Shown here in pieces: positions 22,324 to 33,500 of a stretch of 64,000 nt of DNA (the first letter of the stretch is position 1; every line of letters begins with the position of its first letter). Below the pieces are notes generated by a model. The model worked only from the letters and a program-made list of their open reading frames with translations. It made no database searches and was not told the origin of the DNA. The DNA comes from Setoptus koraiensis (taxonomy: Eukaryota; Arthropoda). The translations under genes were made by a program, and so were the position numbers. The stretch spans positions 22,692,001-22,756,000 of the forward strand of contig CM106585.1 of assembly GCA_048013815.1 (NCBI GenBank), given 5' to 3'.

Positions 22324-23523
22324 CTATTCGTCATCGTCATCATCGTCGTCGTCATCATCATCGTCATCATCATCATCTTCGTCAAACTCGTCCATGCCCT
22401 CTAATTCATCATCTTCACTATCGTCATCAAAGTCGTCATCATCCTCGTCCTCCGAATCTGCGAAGATCAAATCTTCATCGTCGTCGTCTTCATCATCATC
22501 GTCCTCATCGTCGTCCTCATCATCCTCATCATCATCGACATCCATGGTAACACTCTTGCCGACTTTCACTTGTTGGCCTTTTTGACCCTTTTGAACAACT
22601 TGGCCATTCTGTCTTCCTTGGCCTTTCTGAACCATTTTACCGTTCTGTTCTTTCTGGCTTTTAACCATCTGACCATTTGGAACCTTTGCGCCTTTTTGGA
22701 AAACTTGTGCCTTTGGACTCACTTGGGCTTTTTGGCCAGCCTGGGCTTTTGGGCTAACTTGGGCTTTTTGACCAGCCTGGGCTTTTGGGCTAACTTGGGC
22801 TTTTTGACCAGCCTGGGCCTTTGGGCTCGCTTGGGCCTTTTGACCAGCCTGGACCTTTGGGCTCGCTTGGGCTTTTTGAACTGATTGAGCCTTTTGACCA
22901 GCTTGGGCCTTTTGGGCCTTTTGATCGACCGGAGCCTTCAAAGCCTTCTGTTCGTTTTGCACCTTCTGGACCTTCTGATCTTTTTGATCCTTTTGGGCCT
23001 TTTGATTCTTCTGGGCCTTTTGGTCTTTTTGAACCTTTTTCCCTTCTCCGCCTGCTACGAGGGGCTTAGCTGGAGACTTGAGTGGTGTCTTTTTGGGTTG
23101 CTGCTGCTGGCCAGTTTTAGGCTCTTTTGTTTCACCCGCTTGGAATGTGACTTTTTTCTGCTTGTTTGCCTTTTTAGCTTGCTTGCTGTCCTGTTGGGCG
23201 AGAATTTCCTTTTTTACTGTTTTGTCCGTTTTAGCTTTCATATCTTTAGGCTTCGCCTGTGCCAAAGTGTTGTACAGTCGCAATATTACTTGATCATCCT
23301 TAATCTTGCAGTTATGTACGCAGAAATTAACAAACTTTGCCCGTTTCTGAGGAATATTCTGGAATTTCGTAACTCTCTCCAGTAGCGCCTTATCTTCTCC
23401 TTTTAGTGACGACGAATCAACACTCTTGACAATTTTCACCCAATCATCTAAGGGTATCTTAGCTTTAGCCTTCTTTGCCTGCTTAGTAGGTGATGTGATG
23501 GCGGTGGTAGTCATTTTTAACAA
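22324..23523 (-). CDS. Lys/Gln-rich repeat protein with Asp-rich tail, probably nucleolar-type
   Basis: This is a 399-residue, intronless frame. Residues about 20-95 (IPLDDWVKIVKSVDSSSLKG...VNFCVHNCKIKDDQVILRLYNTL) look like a small folded helical domain. A basic Lys/Gln/Ala region follows, with repeated KAQ units and a tandem 12-residue repeat of the type SPKAQAGQKAQV, three close copies plus variants. From about residue 325 the chain is almost wholly Asp and Glu, ending in an unbroken Asp run. Basic repeats next to an acidic tail are the composition of nucleolar chaperone-like proteins such as Nopp140, nucleolin or nucleophosmin. I see no homologous domain, so that comparison is by composition only. 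I do not recognise the N-terminal domain. Confidence 0.75.
   Translation of the reverse strand: MLKMTTTAITSPTKQAKKAKAKIPLDDWVKIVKSVDSSSLKGEDKALLERVTKFQNIPQKRAKFVNFCVHNCKIKDDQVILRLYNTLAQAKPKDMKAKTDKTVKKEILAQQDSKQAKKANKQKKVTFQAGETKEPKTGQQQQPKKTPLKSPAKPLVAGGEGKKVQKDQKAQKNQKAQKDQKDQKVQKVQNEQKALKAPVDQKAQKAQAGQKAQSVQKAQASPKVQAGQKAQASPKAQAGQKAQVSPKAQAGQKAQVSPKAQAGQKAQVSPKAQVFQKGAKVPNGQMVKSQKEQNGKMVQKGQGRQNGQVVQKGQKGQQVKVGKSVTMDVDDDEDDEDDDEDDDDEDDDDEDLIFADSEDEDDDDFDDDSEDDELEGMDEFDEDDDDDDDDDDDDDDDDE
22690..22880 (-). repeat. 36 bp coding tandem repeat
   Basis: About three near-identical 36 bp units, flanked by degenerate copies, encode the SPKAQAGQKAQV repeat. The middle copies are almost identical at DNA level, suggesting recent unequal exchange. 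Confidence 0.75.
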
Positions 23524-24113
23524 TTGTGCTATTTCTTAATGAATTGGTAAATTGATTGATATATATATAATGATAGTGTACTATTATTACAATAATATAG
23601 AAGCTATTAAATTGTCTGTAAGATATATCTATATATATATAGATATATAATTAGATATGTGTAAATCAAATTGATAATTTTCGCGTCGACAATGCTGACA
23701 CTAGTAGATATTTTATAATCTAATAATATTATGGTGCAAAAGACAATATAACTAATTTTTGTTCTCGGGTTCTAATTTGAACAAAATGGCTATGGAAAAG
23801 AATTATAAATTGTATAATTCCAACGCTCGAAAATCATGGGCGATTGTGTGCGATATAAACGTGGTCAACACAACGTGACTGACGACAACATGTTCTAGAG
23901 AAAACGCGAGCTCGCACACCATGTAATTCAACGAACATATAGCTAAGGTTCATAGGCGCGAAATACAATTGTGATTAATTCCAAGAGAAATTATTTTAGT
24001 GATTAGAAAATTATTTTAGTGATGGAGAACTCATAACAGTTTAGGTTGTACTGCCTTGTATACATATAAATGTACATATTATTATTATTATTATTAGTTG
24101 ATATTGTTGCCTT
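23524..24113. other. AT-rich spacer
   Basis: This spacer holds TA-rich stretches, including a near-palindromic run of ATATAT/AGATATAT near 23620-23650. No gene is seen. It should contain the promoter of the Lys/Gln-rich gene and the 3' UTR of the IRS gene. Confidence 0.5.
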
Positions 24114-25232
24114 CTAAGCCATAGGCAGATAACCATCAATATCTTCTTCGGCGTGACATGGTTCTTGGGGATGCAAATGTGGCTTGTTATATTGCTGAGC
24201 TAATGATGATCTTGCACCAACCGAGTACGCTCTGACTCGGTCAGTGAGTGAGGCTTGCGAATTAACGCCAACCGAGGCCGTTGCAAGGGCCGTCGCTCTG
24301 GCAGCAACAGCCTGCATTGAGGTTGCCAACGAGACGAGACTGGAAGATCTCGATTGTAATGGCCTTAGGTTATTATTTTCACTGGATGAGCCACTTCTCG
24401 ATCTGGGTGTCTTATGATGCAGGAATGGATCTTCGTTATTATTTGATGATCCTTTCATAGCCTTGAGCAGTATTTCGTGCAATAAACGTGCTGTAGACTT
24501 TTTCGCCAACGAGAACCAAAGATCTCCTTCGCCTAATTGCGAATGTCTGCCTAATTCTAGATAGAAATTACTATCTGTGTGTCCGCATCTACGTATACTA
24601 CGTAACATTAATTCCAAAGTGGCGTCTTTGGGCATAAACGCGTGCTTACTATGCCTATGATTATCGCGATGATTGTTATTATATGCATGCGAGGTATGAT
24701 TGTGTTTGTAAATATGTGTCTGGTGTTTTAGTAATTGTTGCTGTTGGGCATTTTGTTGTTGTTTAGTTTGTTGTGTAACAACGCCAATTAAATCCAACGA
24801 ATTTGTATGTAGGGCCAGCCTATATTGTCCTTGTAGACTACGCAATTTACTAATGCCTTTGTCCAATAATGTCACCTCAAATATGGCCTCATACTTTTTT
24901 AAATCTGGATATATTTGTCTGTGGCATTCATTTAATTTTCTAATCCATTCGTTCATAGTTGTCTCATCTTCGGCAATAAAAGTGTGTGTCTCGTAAGCTG
25001 TAAACAATGCAAAAGCGTGCTGCTCTTTTACATCCAACTTTTTCGCTATAAATAAAATCTCTCTCAGCGGTATAATTCTTTTTGGATTCTTCAATAGTGG
25101 TTGAAATGCTTGTTTTTTGTTATAATATTCAAATGTAATAACTGAGGTTGTTGGTTGCGCCCTGACAACGGCAAAATATTTTTTCATGTTGGTCCGCTGC
25201 AGAAAGCCCTTGATAATGGGAGGCGGCTCCAT
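24114..25232 (-). CDS. Insulin receptor substrate (PH-PTB), short form, intronless
   Basis: This 372-residue adaptor belongs to the IRS/chico family, which links the insulin receptor to PI3-kinase at the plasma membrane. The PH domain spans about residues 5-110 (KGFLQRTNMKKYFAVVRA ... TTMNEWIRKLNECHRQIYPD). The PTB domain starts at about 113 (KYEAIFEVTLLDKGISKLRSLQGQYRLAL). It is interrupted by a Gln/His/Asn-rich insert (about 154-198), then resumes with LELMLRSIRRCGHTDSNFYLELG and DLWFSLAKKSTARLLHEILLKAMK. The block IRRCGH followed by an E.GR turn is diagnostic of IRS PTB domains. After a Ser/Arg-rich linker the protein ends EEDIDGYLPMA, a single YxPM-type PI3-kinase SH2 docking site right at the C-terminus. 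Typical IRS proteins are 900-1,300 residues with many YxxM sites. I see no strong splice donor before the stop. Confidence 0.88.
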   Translation of the reverse strand: MEPPPIIKGFLQRTNMKKYFAVVRAQPTTSVITFEYYNKKQAFQPLLKNPKRIIPLREILFIAKKLDVKEQHAFALFTAYETHTFIAEDETTMNEWIRKLNECHRQIYPDLKKYEAIFEVTLLDKGISKLRSLQGQYRLALHTNSLDLIGVVTQQTKQQQNAQQQQLLKHQTHIYKHNHTSHAYNNNHRDNHRHSKHAFMPKDATLELMLRSIRRCGHTDSNFYLELGRHSQLGEGDLWFSLAKKSTARLLHEILLKAMKGSSNNNEDPFLHHKTPRSRSGSSSENNNLRPLQSRSSSLVSLATSMQAVAARATALATASVGVNSQASLTDRVRAYSVGARSSLAQQYNKPHLHPQEPCHAEEDIDGYLPMA

Positions 25233-27541
25233 GCTGCCGTCCTGTTAGTGCCTCCGCCGGGCCTCCAGTACCTGAGCCGGTGCGTGCTGTGAACAAGGGA
25301 TCCAATGGTAACCACAAACGAATCCGTATATATGAATATATATACAGATATATAGATGACGAAATGTCTGGCTGCCTGATGGTGTTACGCAAACCACAAA
25401 TACAACAACAACCTATACAAATACTGGGACATGTACGATCATTGGATGACTTTGCTCACATCCCCGACGATGCATAGATTATTGAGATGTCGTCACTATG
25501 TTGCAGTGAAAAAATCATTAATTGAATTTATAATTGGCGCTGAAACATTAAAATCGTGGCCGTAATGAGTCACATTTGAGGGATTTTCATTTCACTTGTG
25601 TACCACTGCAGCGCACGATGCCGAGCCTGTTTGTCTGGCTGGCCGGCGGCAGCGGCCTATACCAATAAACATTTTCTTGTAAACAACAACAACAACAACA
25701 ACAACGACACGGTGTGCTGTTGTTTGCCACTATTTTTGTGCCTCCAACAGTGACAACATGCCACCACGGCTCTAGTGCACATTCTCCACTCTAGATGGTG
25801 CTGGGCGCGGTCGGGAGTTTGCGGCATGGGCGTGCACCTTGCAGCATTACAAAGTTGGTAATACAAACACTGCGTGAGTAGTGCCTTTTCCCTGTCACAG
25901 ATGGCGTGGCGTGGCAGGGCGCGAAAAATGGCTTCGATTGGCTGTGTTTTTTTATATCCATTCTTTTCTCTTTTTTCTTTCTTCGCTCCTTTTTGTCCGC
26001 CTCTGCTGACAAAAAGTGACTCAACTGGACTCAGCAGGCACTGACAGCCACTAAACCAACCATCGACTTGTGAGACAAGAGACTTGTGAGACCGTTGAGT
26101 CCCGCGACTGGCAATGGGAGTAGAAATTTGGCGAAATAGTGGCGATAGTTGCAATAGTTGAGAAAGCAACCAGTTTGAGACGACGGCGGCGCCACGGTTA
26201 CGTAAGCTGTGCGATGTCTCCTTATGGCTCTGTTGTTTGCAACTGTTTGTTGCAGCAAATCAGTCTCGAATCAACAGTTGGTGGGTTAACATCGCCGCTC
26301 GTCGACGAACCGCGCCACCAATACTCAACGCAAGCAACGCAACGCCAAGCCATGCAACCACCCAACCCAAAGCAACCAATCATCGCCAGCTAGCACCAAC
26401 CATCAGCCACCAACCACCAGCAAACAGCAGACGACAGCAGCAGCAGCAGCAACAGCAACAACCGAGACAACAACACACAAACAGAATTTCAAAAGTTCAT
26501 GAGCCCTTACTGTTACTTACACCTGACGAGCTTGCTTGTTACCGTTAGCCCGGCTGGCTGACTGGTAGTTGTTGTCGTTATTGGGCGCTCATTCGGCATG
26601 TGAGACGGTTGTGCACAATCGGCAAGCATATCAGACATACACAAGTCAAGTTATTGCTATACCTCCAGATACAGCTATCATTTTAGTGGCAACAACAGTG
26701 GCGTAGAGCAACCAATCAAGTGAGTTAATTTAGACACAGCCATTATTATTATCATCATCGTCATCACTGCCGACGCTGAGTTTGCACGCGCAAACACAAC
26801 GGATTGCGTTGCACCGAACACATTCAACGAGACACAGATTGTTGAAAATCAGACAGAGACTGCTGAAAATCAGACAGAGATATTGCTGACGATCAGACAG
26901 AGAGATTGCCGAGTCAGCAAAGTTGTTTCGCTCAACATAATTGATCGTTCATATCTTGCGAACGTCTCCGCCCAAGGTACCGTTGCTCGGCTCACCTGTC
27001 TAGTTGGTGTAGCCAGTTAATTGGCGACAACGCACAATCGAAAGTGAATTAACAATGATGCCGTTTAATGATAGCGCCTTATAATAGTCGCTCATCTCAT
27101 TAAGTGCCGTCTTATCAAGTGTACGTAGCTAGATGGTGATAGTGACGTTAGAGCATCATCGAGCATGTCGTCGGTGGCACAAATAAATCTCAAATATTAT
27201 TTATCCTTATTATTACCGTTATTGTCAGCAGCGAACGAGTGCAACGGCAAACAACTATCGCATTAGTGAACTGATCCCTCCGCCATTCGCAATTGCAAGC
27301 GCATTCATTTCAGCATGCAAGCACCACATATAGTGACAAGCCCAATGTATCGCCGTTATTTATTTGTGTGATTTATCATAAGTGAGCGATTTACATATTC
27401 GATTCAGTTAATAACAATAATGATGTATTAATAATAGAATTCAATATTGAATTTCGAATTCGAACGATACTTACAACAATTGTCAACGAGGCACAAGACA
27501 AGATGCTGCAGCTAGCCCCGTCAAGCGAGCGTCAATGAACG
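25233..27541. promoter_or_regulatory. 2.3 kb divergent region between IRS and the two-TM gene
   Basis: This region should hold the promoters and 5' leaders of two genes pointing apart. I see no supported coding sequence. It contains a CAA tract near 25685-25705, a CAG/CAA tract near 26430-26475, a TTACGTAA site at 26198-26205, and a repeated CAGACAGAGA phrase near 26840-26900. Base composition changes within it, from AT-rich on the left to the richer mix typical of the intron on the right. Confidence 0.45.
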
Positions 27542-30500
27542 ATGAACGATCACAAGAAAAAAGCCAATTCCTCGTCTGTGGTGTCACTGTTGTCAGCGGC
27601 CACCAACGAACAGCGAGCGCACCAATGGCGCAACAACAGCAACAGCAACAACAGCAACAACAGCAACAACACATCGTTGTCGACAACACCGGCAGTGACA
27701 ATGAACAGCAGACAGTTGTTTGAGCAGTACTCAAATAGCAGCAGGCAACTACACCAGTCAGCGACAACAGGTAGACAGCGCCAGAGGCAGCCCGCTCTCG
27801 AAAGAAGCGGCCGGCCCCAATCGTGTCTCCAAGACACCATTGGCAAGACCACCACCGGTGCGGCCACTGCAGAGGGCGCTCAAGTGCCGGCTTCCGCTCC
27901 CGCGACGCCCGTCAATTGCACGCTGAAGCGACACTACCACAACCGCAACAACCACAACAGCAACCACAACAGCAACCACAACAGCAACCACAATGGCAAC
28001 AACCACCAGAGCGGCCAACAGCAGCAGCAGCACCGCAACGGGAGCAGCCGTGCGGTCAAGTCGGCGGATTTGTCGACGGCGGTGCTCAGCAGCAGCAGCA
28101 CAAATCCCGTCAGTGAGGCCAATCGAACGGCGTCAATGCCACAACAAGTGCCACAACAACCACCACAACAGCAACCACAACAGCAGCATCAGTCAGCAGC
28201 AATCAATAGTGGCAGTAATTCAGTCAATAACACCAATGCACCCACTAATGGAATCGCCACTAATCAGCTGATGATGCCCAGCTTCCCGCCGCCGTACACA
28301 ATGACGGCCACCAACAGTCAATCGCTGGAGGCTCTGGCCTCGCTGCAAGCGGCCCCAACGCACCAACAACTTGTTGCAAGTGGCTCAAGTGGCACCATTT
28401 CGAGGCAACAGCAGCACAACAGCGTGTTCACTCAACAACCAATCAACAACAGTTACCCAGTTCCGGTCAGTGTGTCAAGCGCAACACTGCATCGTCAGCA
28501 TCATCACTATCACCATGCCATGCATCATGCCTCGGCACTTCAAGCCATGCAAGCGGGCGCTCACATTCACCATCAGGCGGCAGCCGGCAGCTCAGCAACT
28601 GACCAGCAGCAACAACAACAACCACATCACAGCCACCAATTGAGTCAGCAGCACAACATGGCCGCCGCGGCTTTGGCGGCCTCAGTGGCCGCGGCCGCCT
28701 CGGTGCATCATCATCATCAACAAAGTCATCATCATCATCACTTGCATCATTCATTGCATCAGCTGTCTAAGCAAAAATCTTGTCTCACCTGTGCCGATAT
28801 CTCAGTCAAATGGTACATAGTGGTGATAGCGTTGCTGGGCTTGATGAGCGCCCTCATCGGCACTATTTTGGGGGCCGTTCATTCGGCCGGGCGCGACTAC
28901 ATTTCGCTGGCGCTACTCTTAGTGGGTAAGTGAATGAATTTTTGCAACACTACGCTACATATATGTCACTACCTACATAACACTGCCTGCGTAACACTAT
29001 CTGCCCACAATGTCTAAATATATATAATATATATATATAATATGTATACATTGAGACATTGTAGGCCCATAATAATAAATTAGCGAGACACTCAGTGATC
29101 ACGGTGAGTGAGTGACGCAATGGCGAGTGACTCATGAGTTGTCACAATTTGTGACTCACAAACCCATGAGCGGTGCGTCAAAACATGACCCGCACATTGG
29201 GTGCAATGCATTCTGGCAAAGACGAGCGCCATCAATCATGGCGTCGGGTTGTGGCAAGAGTTGTCACAAGTTGAACGACGTTGCATTGGTTTGACAATCG
29301 ACGAGGAAGGAGCCCTCTTCCATTGCGCAATGTGTGCCGATATACGCCAACATATACACCAATGCACCAATGTAGCGAGACGAAAGCAGCAGAGAGAGAG
29401 AGAGAGGGCAAAAAGAGAAACTTGTGCCGTTGGTGACACCACAAGTCAGTCGCTCGCTGGCCATTGTCGGGACGACTTAATTAGTTTGCGAGCTCTCAAT
29501 TAATTAACTGACCCGAATAGCGCACTCTGGCCGCCAGAGTCTGGCGAGCTAGCCGATTTGCTGCAAATCGGCGTTGATTGTTGCACTGGCGCCATTGTTT
29601 CCAGCGTCGAGCTGCAACTTGACTAACTTGACCATGCTGCCCACCGCCAACGATCCGCCAGCAATCCGCCAACAATCCAATACGATCTAACAAGCTCCAG
29701 TGCAGTCCAGTGCGGCAACAAGTGCAATACCGCTGCTAGTGAGCGGCGCCAATTGCAACAAAACGGCCGGACCCGACAGAGGAACTGATTGAAACTGATT
29801 GCGAGCAGACGGCCAAGTGAGCAAATGAGAGATACTCCAGTTAATTGCATTGATGGCAACTGGTTTGTATTGTATGACGCAACAAGTGGCAAACAAAAAC
29901 CCCTGGCCGGCGCTAACTAGCGCCGCCGTTCATTTTTTCTCCTCTCCCCTGGTCTCTTCGTCTCCTCTCATCTCGTCTACTCCTTCCTTATCTGCTCCCT
30001 CTCATCTGCTCCCTCTCGTCTTATCTGCTGTGCGCATCTCTCCTCAGGCGCGCATCTCTCTACGTGTGCGAATCTCTCGGAATCGCTCGAAATCGCTCGA
30101 AATCGCCCGCAATCGCTCGCAATCCCTCTGGTCACCAGAGTCTGGTGGCACACTCACAGATTGGGCTGCGTCTGATATATCCATTTCAATTGGAGCGCAA
30201 ACAATAGCAGCCGAGCAGCAAAATGACAATGTGCGCCACAAACAAAGCCAACGAGCGGCCAAAAAACAACAACTCGAATGTCTCATCAATTGTTGCCGTT
30301 GCTGCTGCTGCTTCAAAGAAACAATGATGACGCAATACACTGCTGGCCATAGTGGCCATAACAAACCAGTGCAAGCGATTAATCAGCGCACAGCTTGCTG
30401 TTGTTGTTCCCATGAGTTATCCGCTTGTTGCTGTTGTTGCGTTCATTGTCGCTTGTTAGTTTTATTTTACTACTACCACTTGGCTTTATTATGAGCTGTG

Positions 30501-33500
30501 CGCCATGATTTATGAATGACCTTAATTGTGCCACTACCAACTATACCGAGTCATGATGATGATGATGCAACATGACTTGCTGTACTCTATTTAGAGTATA
30601 ATCTCTCTCTCGCTCGCTCGCTAGCCACTCTCCAATAGCAACCACGTACCGGCCATTCAAAGCTATTCGCAACTGGTGCACGCCCACGCAACCGGCACAA
30701 CAATGCATCACAATGCCGGCCTGTGGCGCGCTCACTGTTGCCATTGTTTGCCGCTTGGCTAATTAGTCTCAATTAGTGGCGAATAGCTAGCCTCTGTCCA
30801 CAGTCCACTGACACACCGACACACCGACAGAGCGAGCGACTCTGCTGCACACAATATCCATAAGGCACAAGGCCGTGCATTACGTAAGGCTCCAATATGT
30901 TCGGTGTGCCGGTGTTATGCAATGCATCATGTGAGGCATTAGTGTCAATCATGTGCCGGGCGCCTCCATCGGCCGGCCGACTTAATTAGCTGCTCGATGC
31001 AGTCGCTTCATTGCACCGTTGCAACCTGTTGTGTGTTGGCTCATTTTGACAATTGTTGCAGCTGTCGTAGGCGAGCCGGCGAGCGGCTGATTTGGCCACA
31101 GTCCACTCGCCACAAACCTCTGCCAATCGCATCTCATAAAATCCGCACAACGGTCACATGAAGTTGCACAAAATCGCGCCTGAAATTGCACAAAATCGCG
31201 CCTGAAATTGCACAAAATCGCGCCTGAAATTGCACAAAATCAACGCCTCGACGGCACGCAACTCGCGAGCCTCTCTCTTAACATGTCGCTGTGACATATA
31301 AAATGATCAATGAAAGGCAGAAGTTGTTTTGATTGCCCAAGCAAACAAAACAATCAATTAAACAATCATGTGTGTGTGTGTGTGTGCTGTTGCCAAAATG
31401 AAATTGTGTGCCATCATTTGCGTCATCACACTGTGTGCCCAGACATGGCGACAGGACATGGCGACGGGACGTGATGCGGCAACATGATGCTGCGATGCAA
31501 TAGTTACGTAACAGCAACATCAAATATGCTCGACCAACATAATGGCTTGCGTGCTTGCGTAATCGCGCTTTTCGCCTCTTGCGCCGCTCAAGTTGCGCGC
31601 CGGTTCCTGGTTACGCAACGAGTTGAAAATTTTGTTTTGAAGTTTTGAAAATTTAATCTCAATTTTCGAAAAAATGAGCTGAGCCATTGCGATTTCGGCA
31701 ATTGTGCAATTTGTCGCTCGAGAGCGGGCCTCGCGAGCTCAATATTTCGATGCGAGTCTCATGTGAGATTGCTCTGTTTGTGTTGGCCACTCGTAGATAA
31801 ATTGGCCCATTTATGGGCACGGCCAATGTATTTGCCTGTCATATTGATGCGGTAGTGCAAGTGGCGACGGCACATACATGTGAGATACATTGATATATGA
31901 AATGTAAGCGAGAGATTGCAGTTAATTTGCGGATCGTGTTGCCTTTTGACGATTCGAGACAATTGATTGGCGCCGAAGCGCCGGCAGCCAGCGAGATGGC
32001 GAGCGCGCAACACTGCCAACAAGCAACCGATGAGACACTTTCTCCGCTCTTCGTGTTATTGGTTGCATTTTTGTGGGACCTGAATTGTTAATTCGTGTGC
32101 CAACATTGCTCAGACTGAGCCGCTCGCAAGTTGTTGCTGTTGTCAGCTAACAGCAACAACAACAACAACAACAATGATACAATGCAATTCGCGACGGTCG
32201 CACCGATCTCGCTGCGGCACGCAACGAAGCGAGCTGGCAAGCGCTCGCTGCAACTGGATCATGCAACCACTTGCAGAGAAGACTCGCCGTCGCCGAAATG
32301 CTAATTTGGGCCCGCCGACCCGAGCATGCAACGCATGCCGGCTCGCAACTGGCCGCAGTCGAAACGAAAGCGGATAAGACAGACGCATACGCAGATAAGA
32401 CAGACACAGACGAAACGGACGCCGACGAAATAGACGCGGGATGTGTATCGATTACGTTGCGCGATTTGCAATGTGATTTATGCGTCCGTCAGGCCAATTG
32501 CGGGATTGAGCAATTTGTCTTGATTACGTGTGATGGGCGAACAACACAGTATGCAAACAAGGTCAATCGATTGTCTTGTTTGCGATCGTGTCGCCTCGCC
32601 GGCCGCTGTGTGTCGCTTATTAAGTCGGTCGGTCGGTCGCTTGCGTCGCCCCTCGTTCGTGTGCGTCATTATTTATTTATCCGTCTCATGTTATTATCTC
32701 GCTTGTTCGTCCATTATGTTTGCAGCGGTGCTCGGCTAATTTTAGGCCTGATTATTTGGGCTCATTCTGGGGCTAATTCTCATCTGGCGGCCATCAGCGG
32801 TCGTGCCGCGCGCAACCTTGGCCGGTCAGGCCGCCATCGGGCGAGCCGTCGAGCGAGCCGTCGGGCAGCCGTCGGGCGAGCTGACGAGCGGCTTGCAGTT
32901 GGGTCGGGCCGGCACGACGAAAACCTAGAAACTTTCTACTAGAGAGTGCAGTGGATTGGTGATTTATTTTTCAATTGTTGCCGGCCGACCAATGCGATCG
33001 GACCACCAATCACAAGTTGTTGTCCGCCGCCGCCGCCAGGTACGACAATAACGGTGCAGTCGTAACGGACCAATAAATGCAATAACACGGACCCTATTTA
33101 AGCTAGCTAAATAGATTGTGTGTGTTCTCTGAGAGTCTGGATCCATTGTGAGTGCTCTATTGAGCGATCAATTTTAAAATTTTATTTTTACTTTATTTGT
33201 ATTCATGTGTTATTTTTACCCTCGCTGGCACTTGTTGATAGTTGCTGATAATTGGGCTTGTTTTGCAGTTGTTTGGCCGGCAAAATGGAGCCGCCAGACG
33301 CACAAGTGAAACATTGTTTTCAAACACTTTCAAACAAAACTTTCACGTACCGAGCGCACTCTCGCAACTTGCCAGTCGCTGTAAGACTCTCGTCAGAGAC
33401 TCTCTGACAGAGACTCTCTGACAGAGAGGCACGCGGGATTATCGGCACGCGATAATTATTATTATTTATTACATTTGTACATTTGTGTTTGCGGAGCCGG

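Noticed and set aside
22885-23385. Plus-strand frames opposite the Lys/Gln-rich gene
   Set aside because: They are antisense shadows of a repeat-rich coding sequence; their Leu/Phe-rich text is a by-product of Lys/Gln codons.
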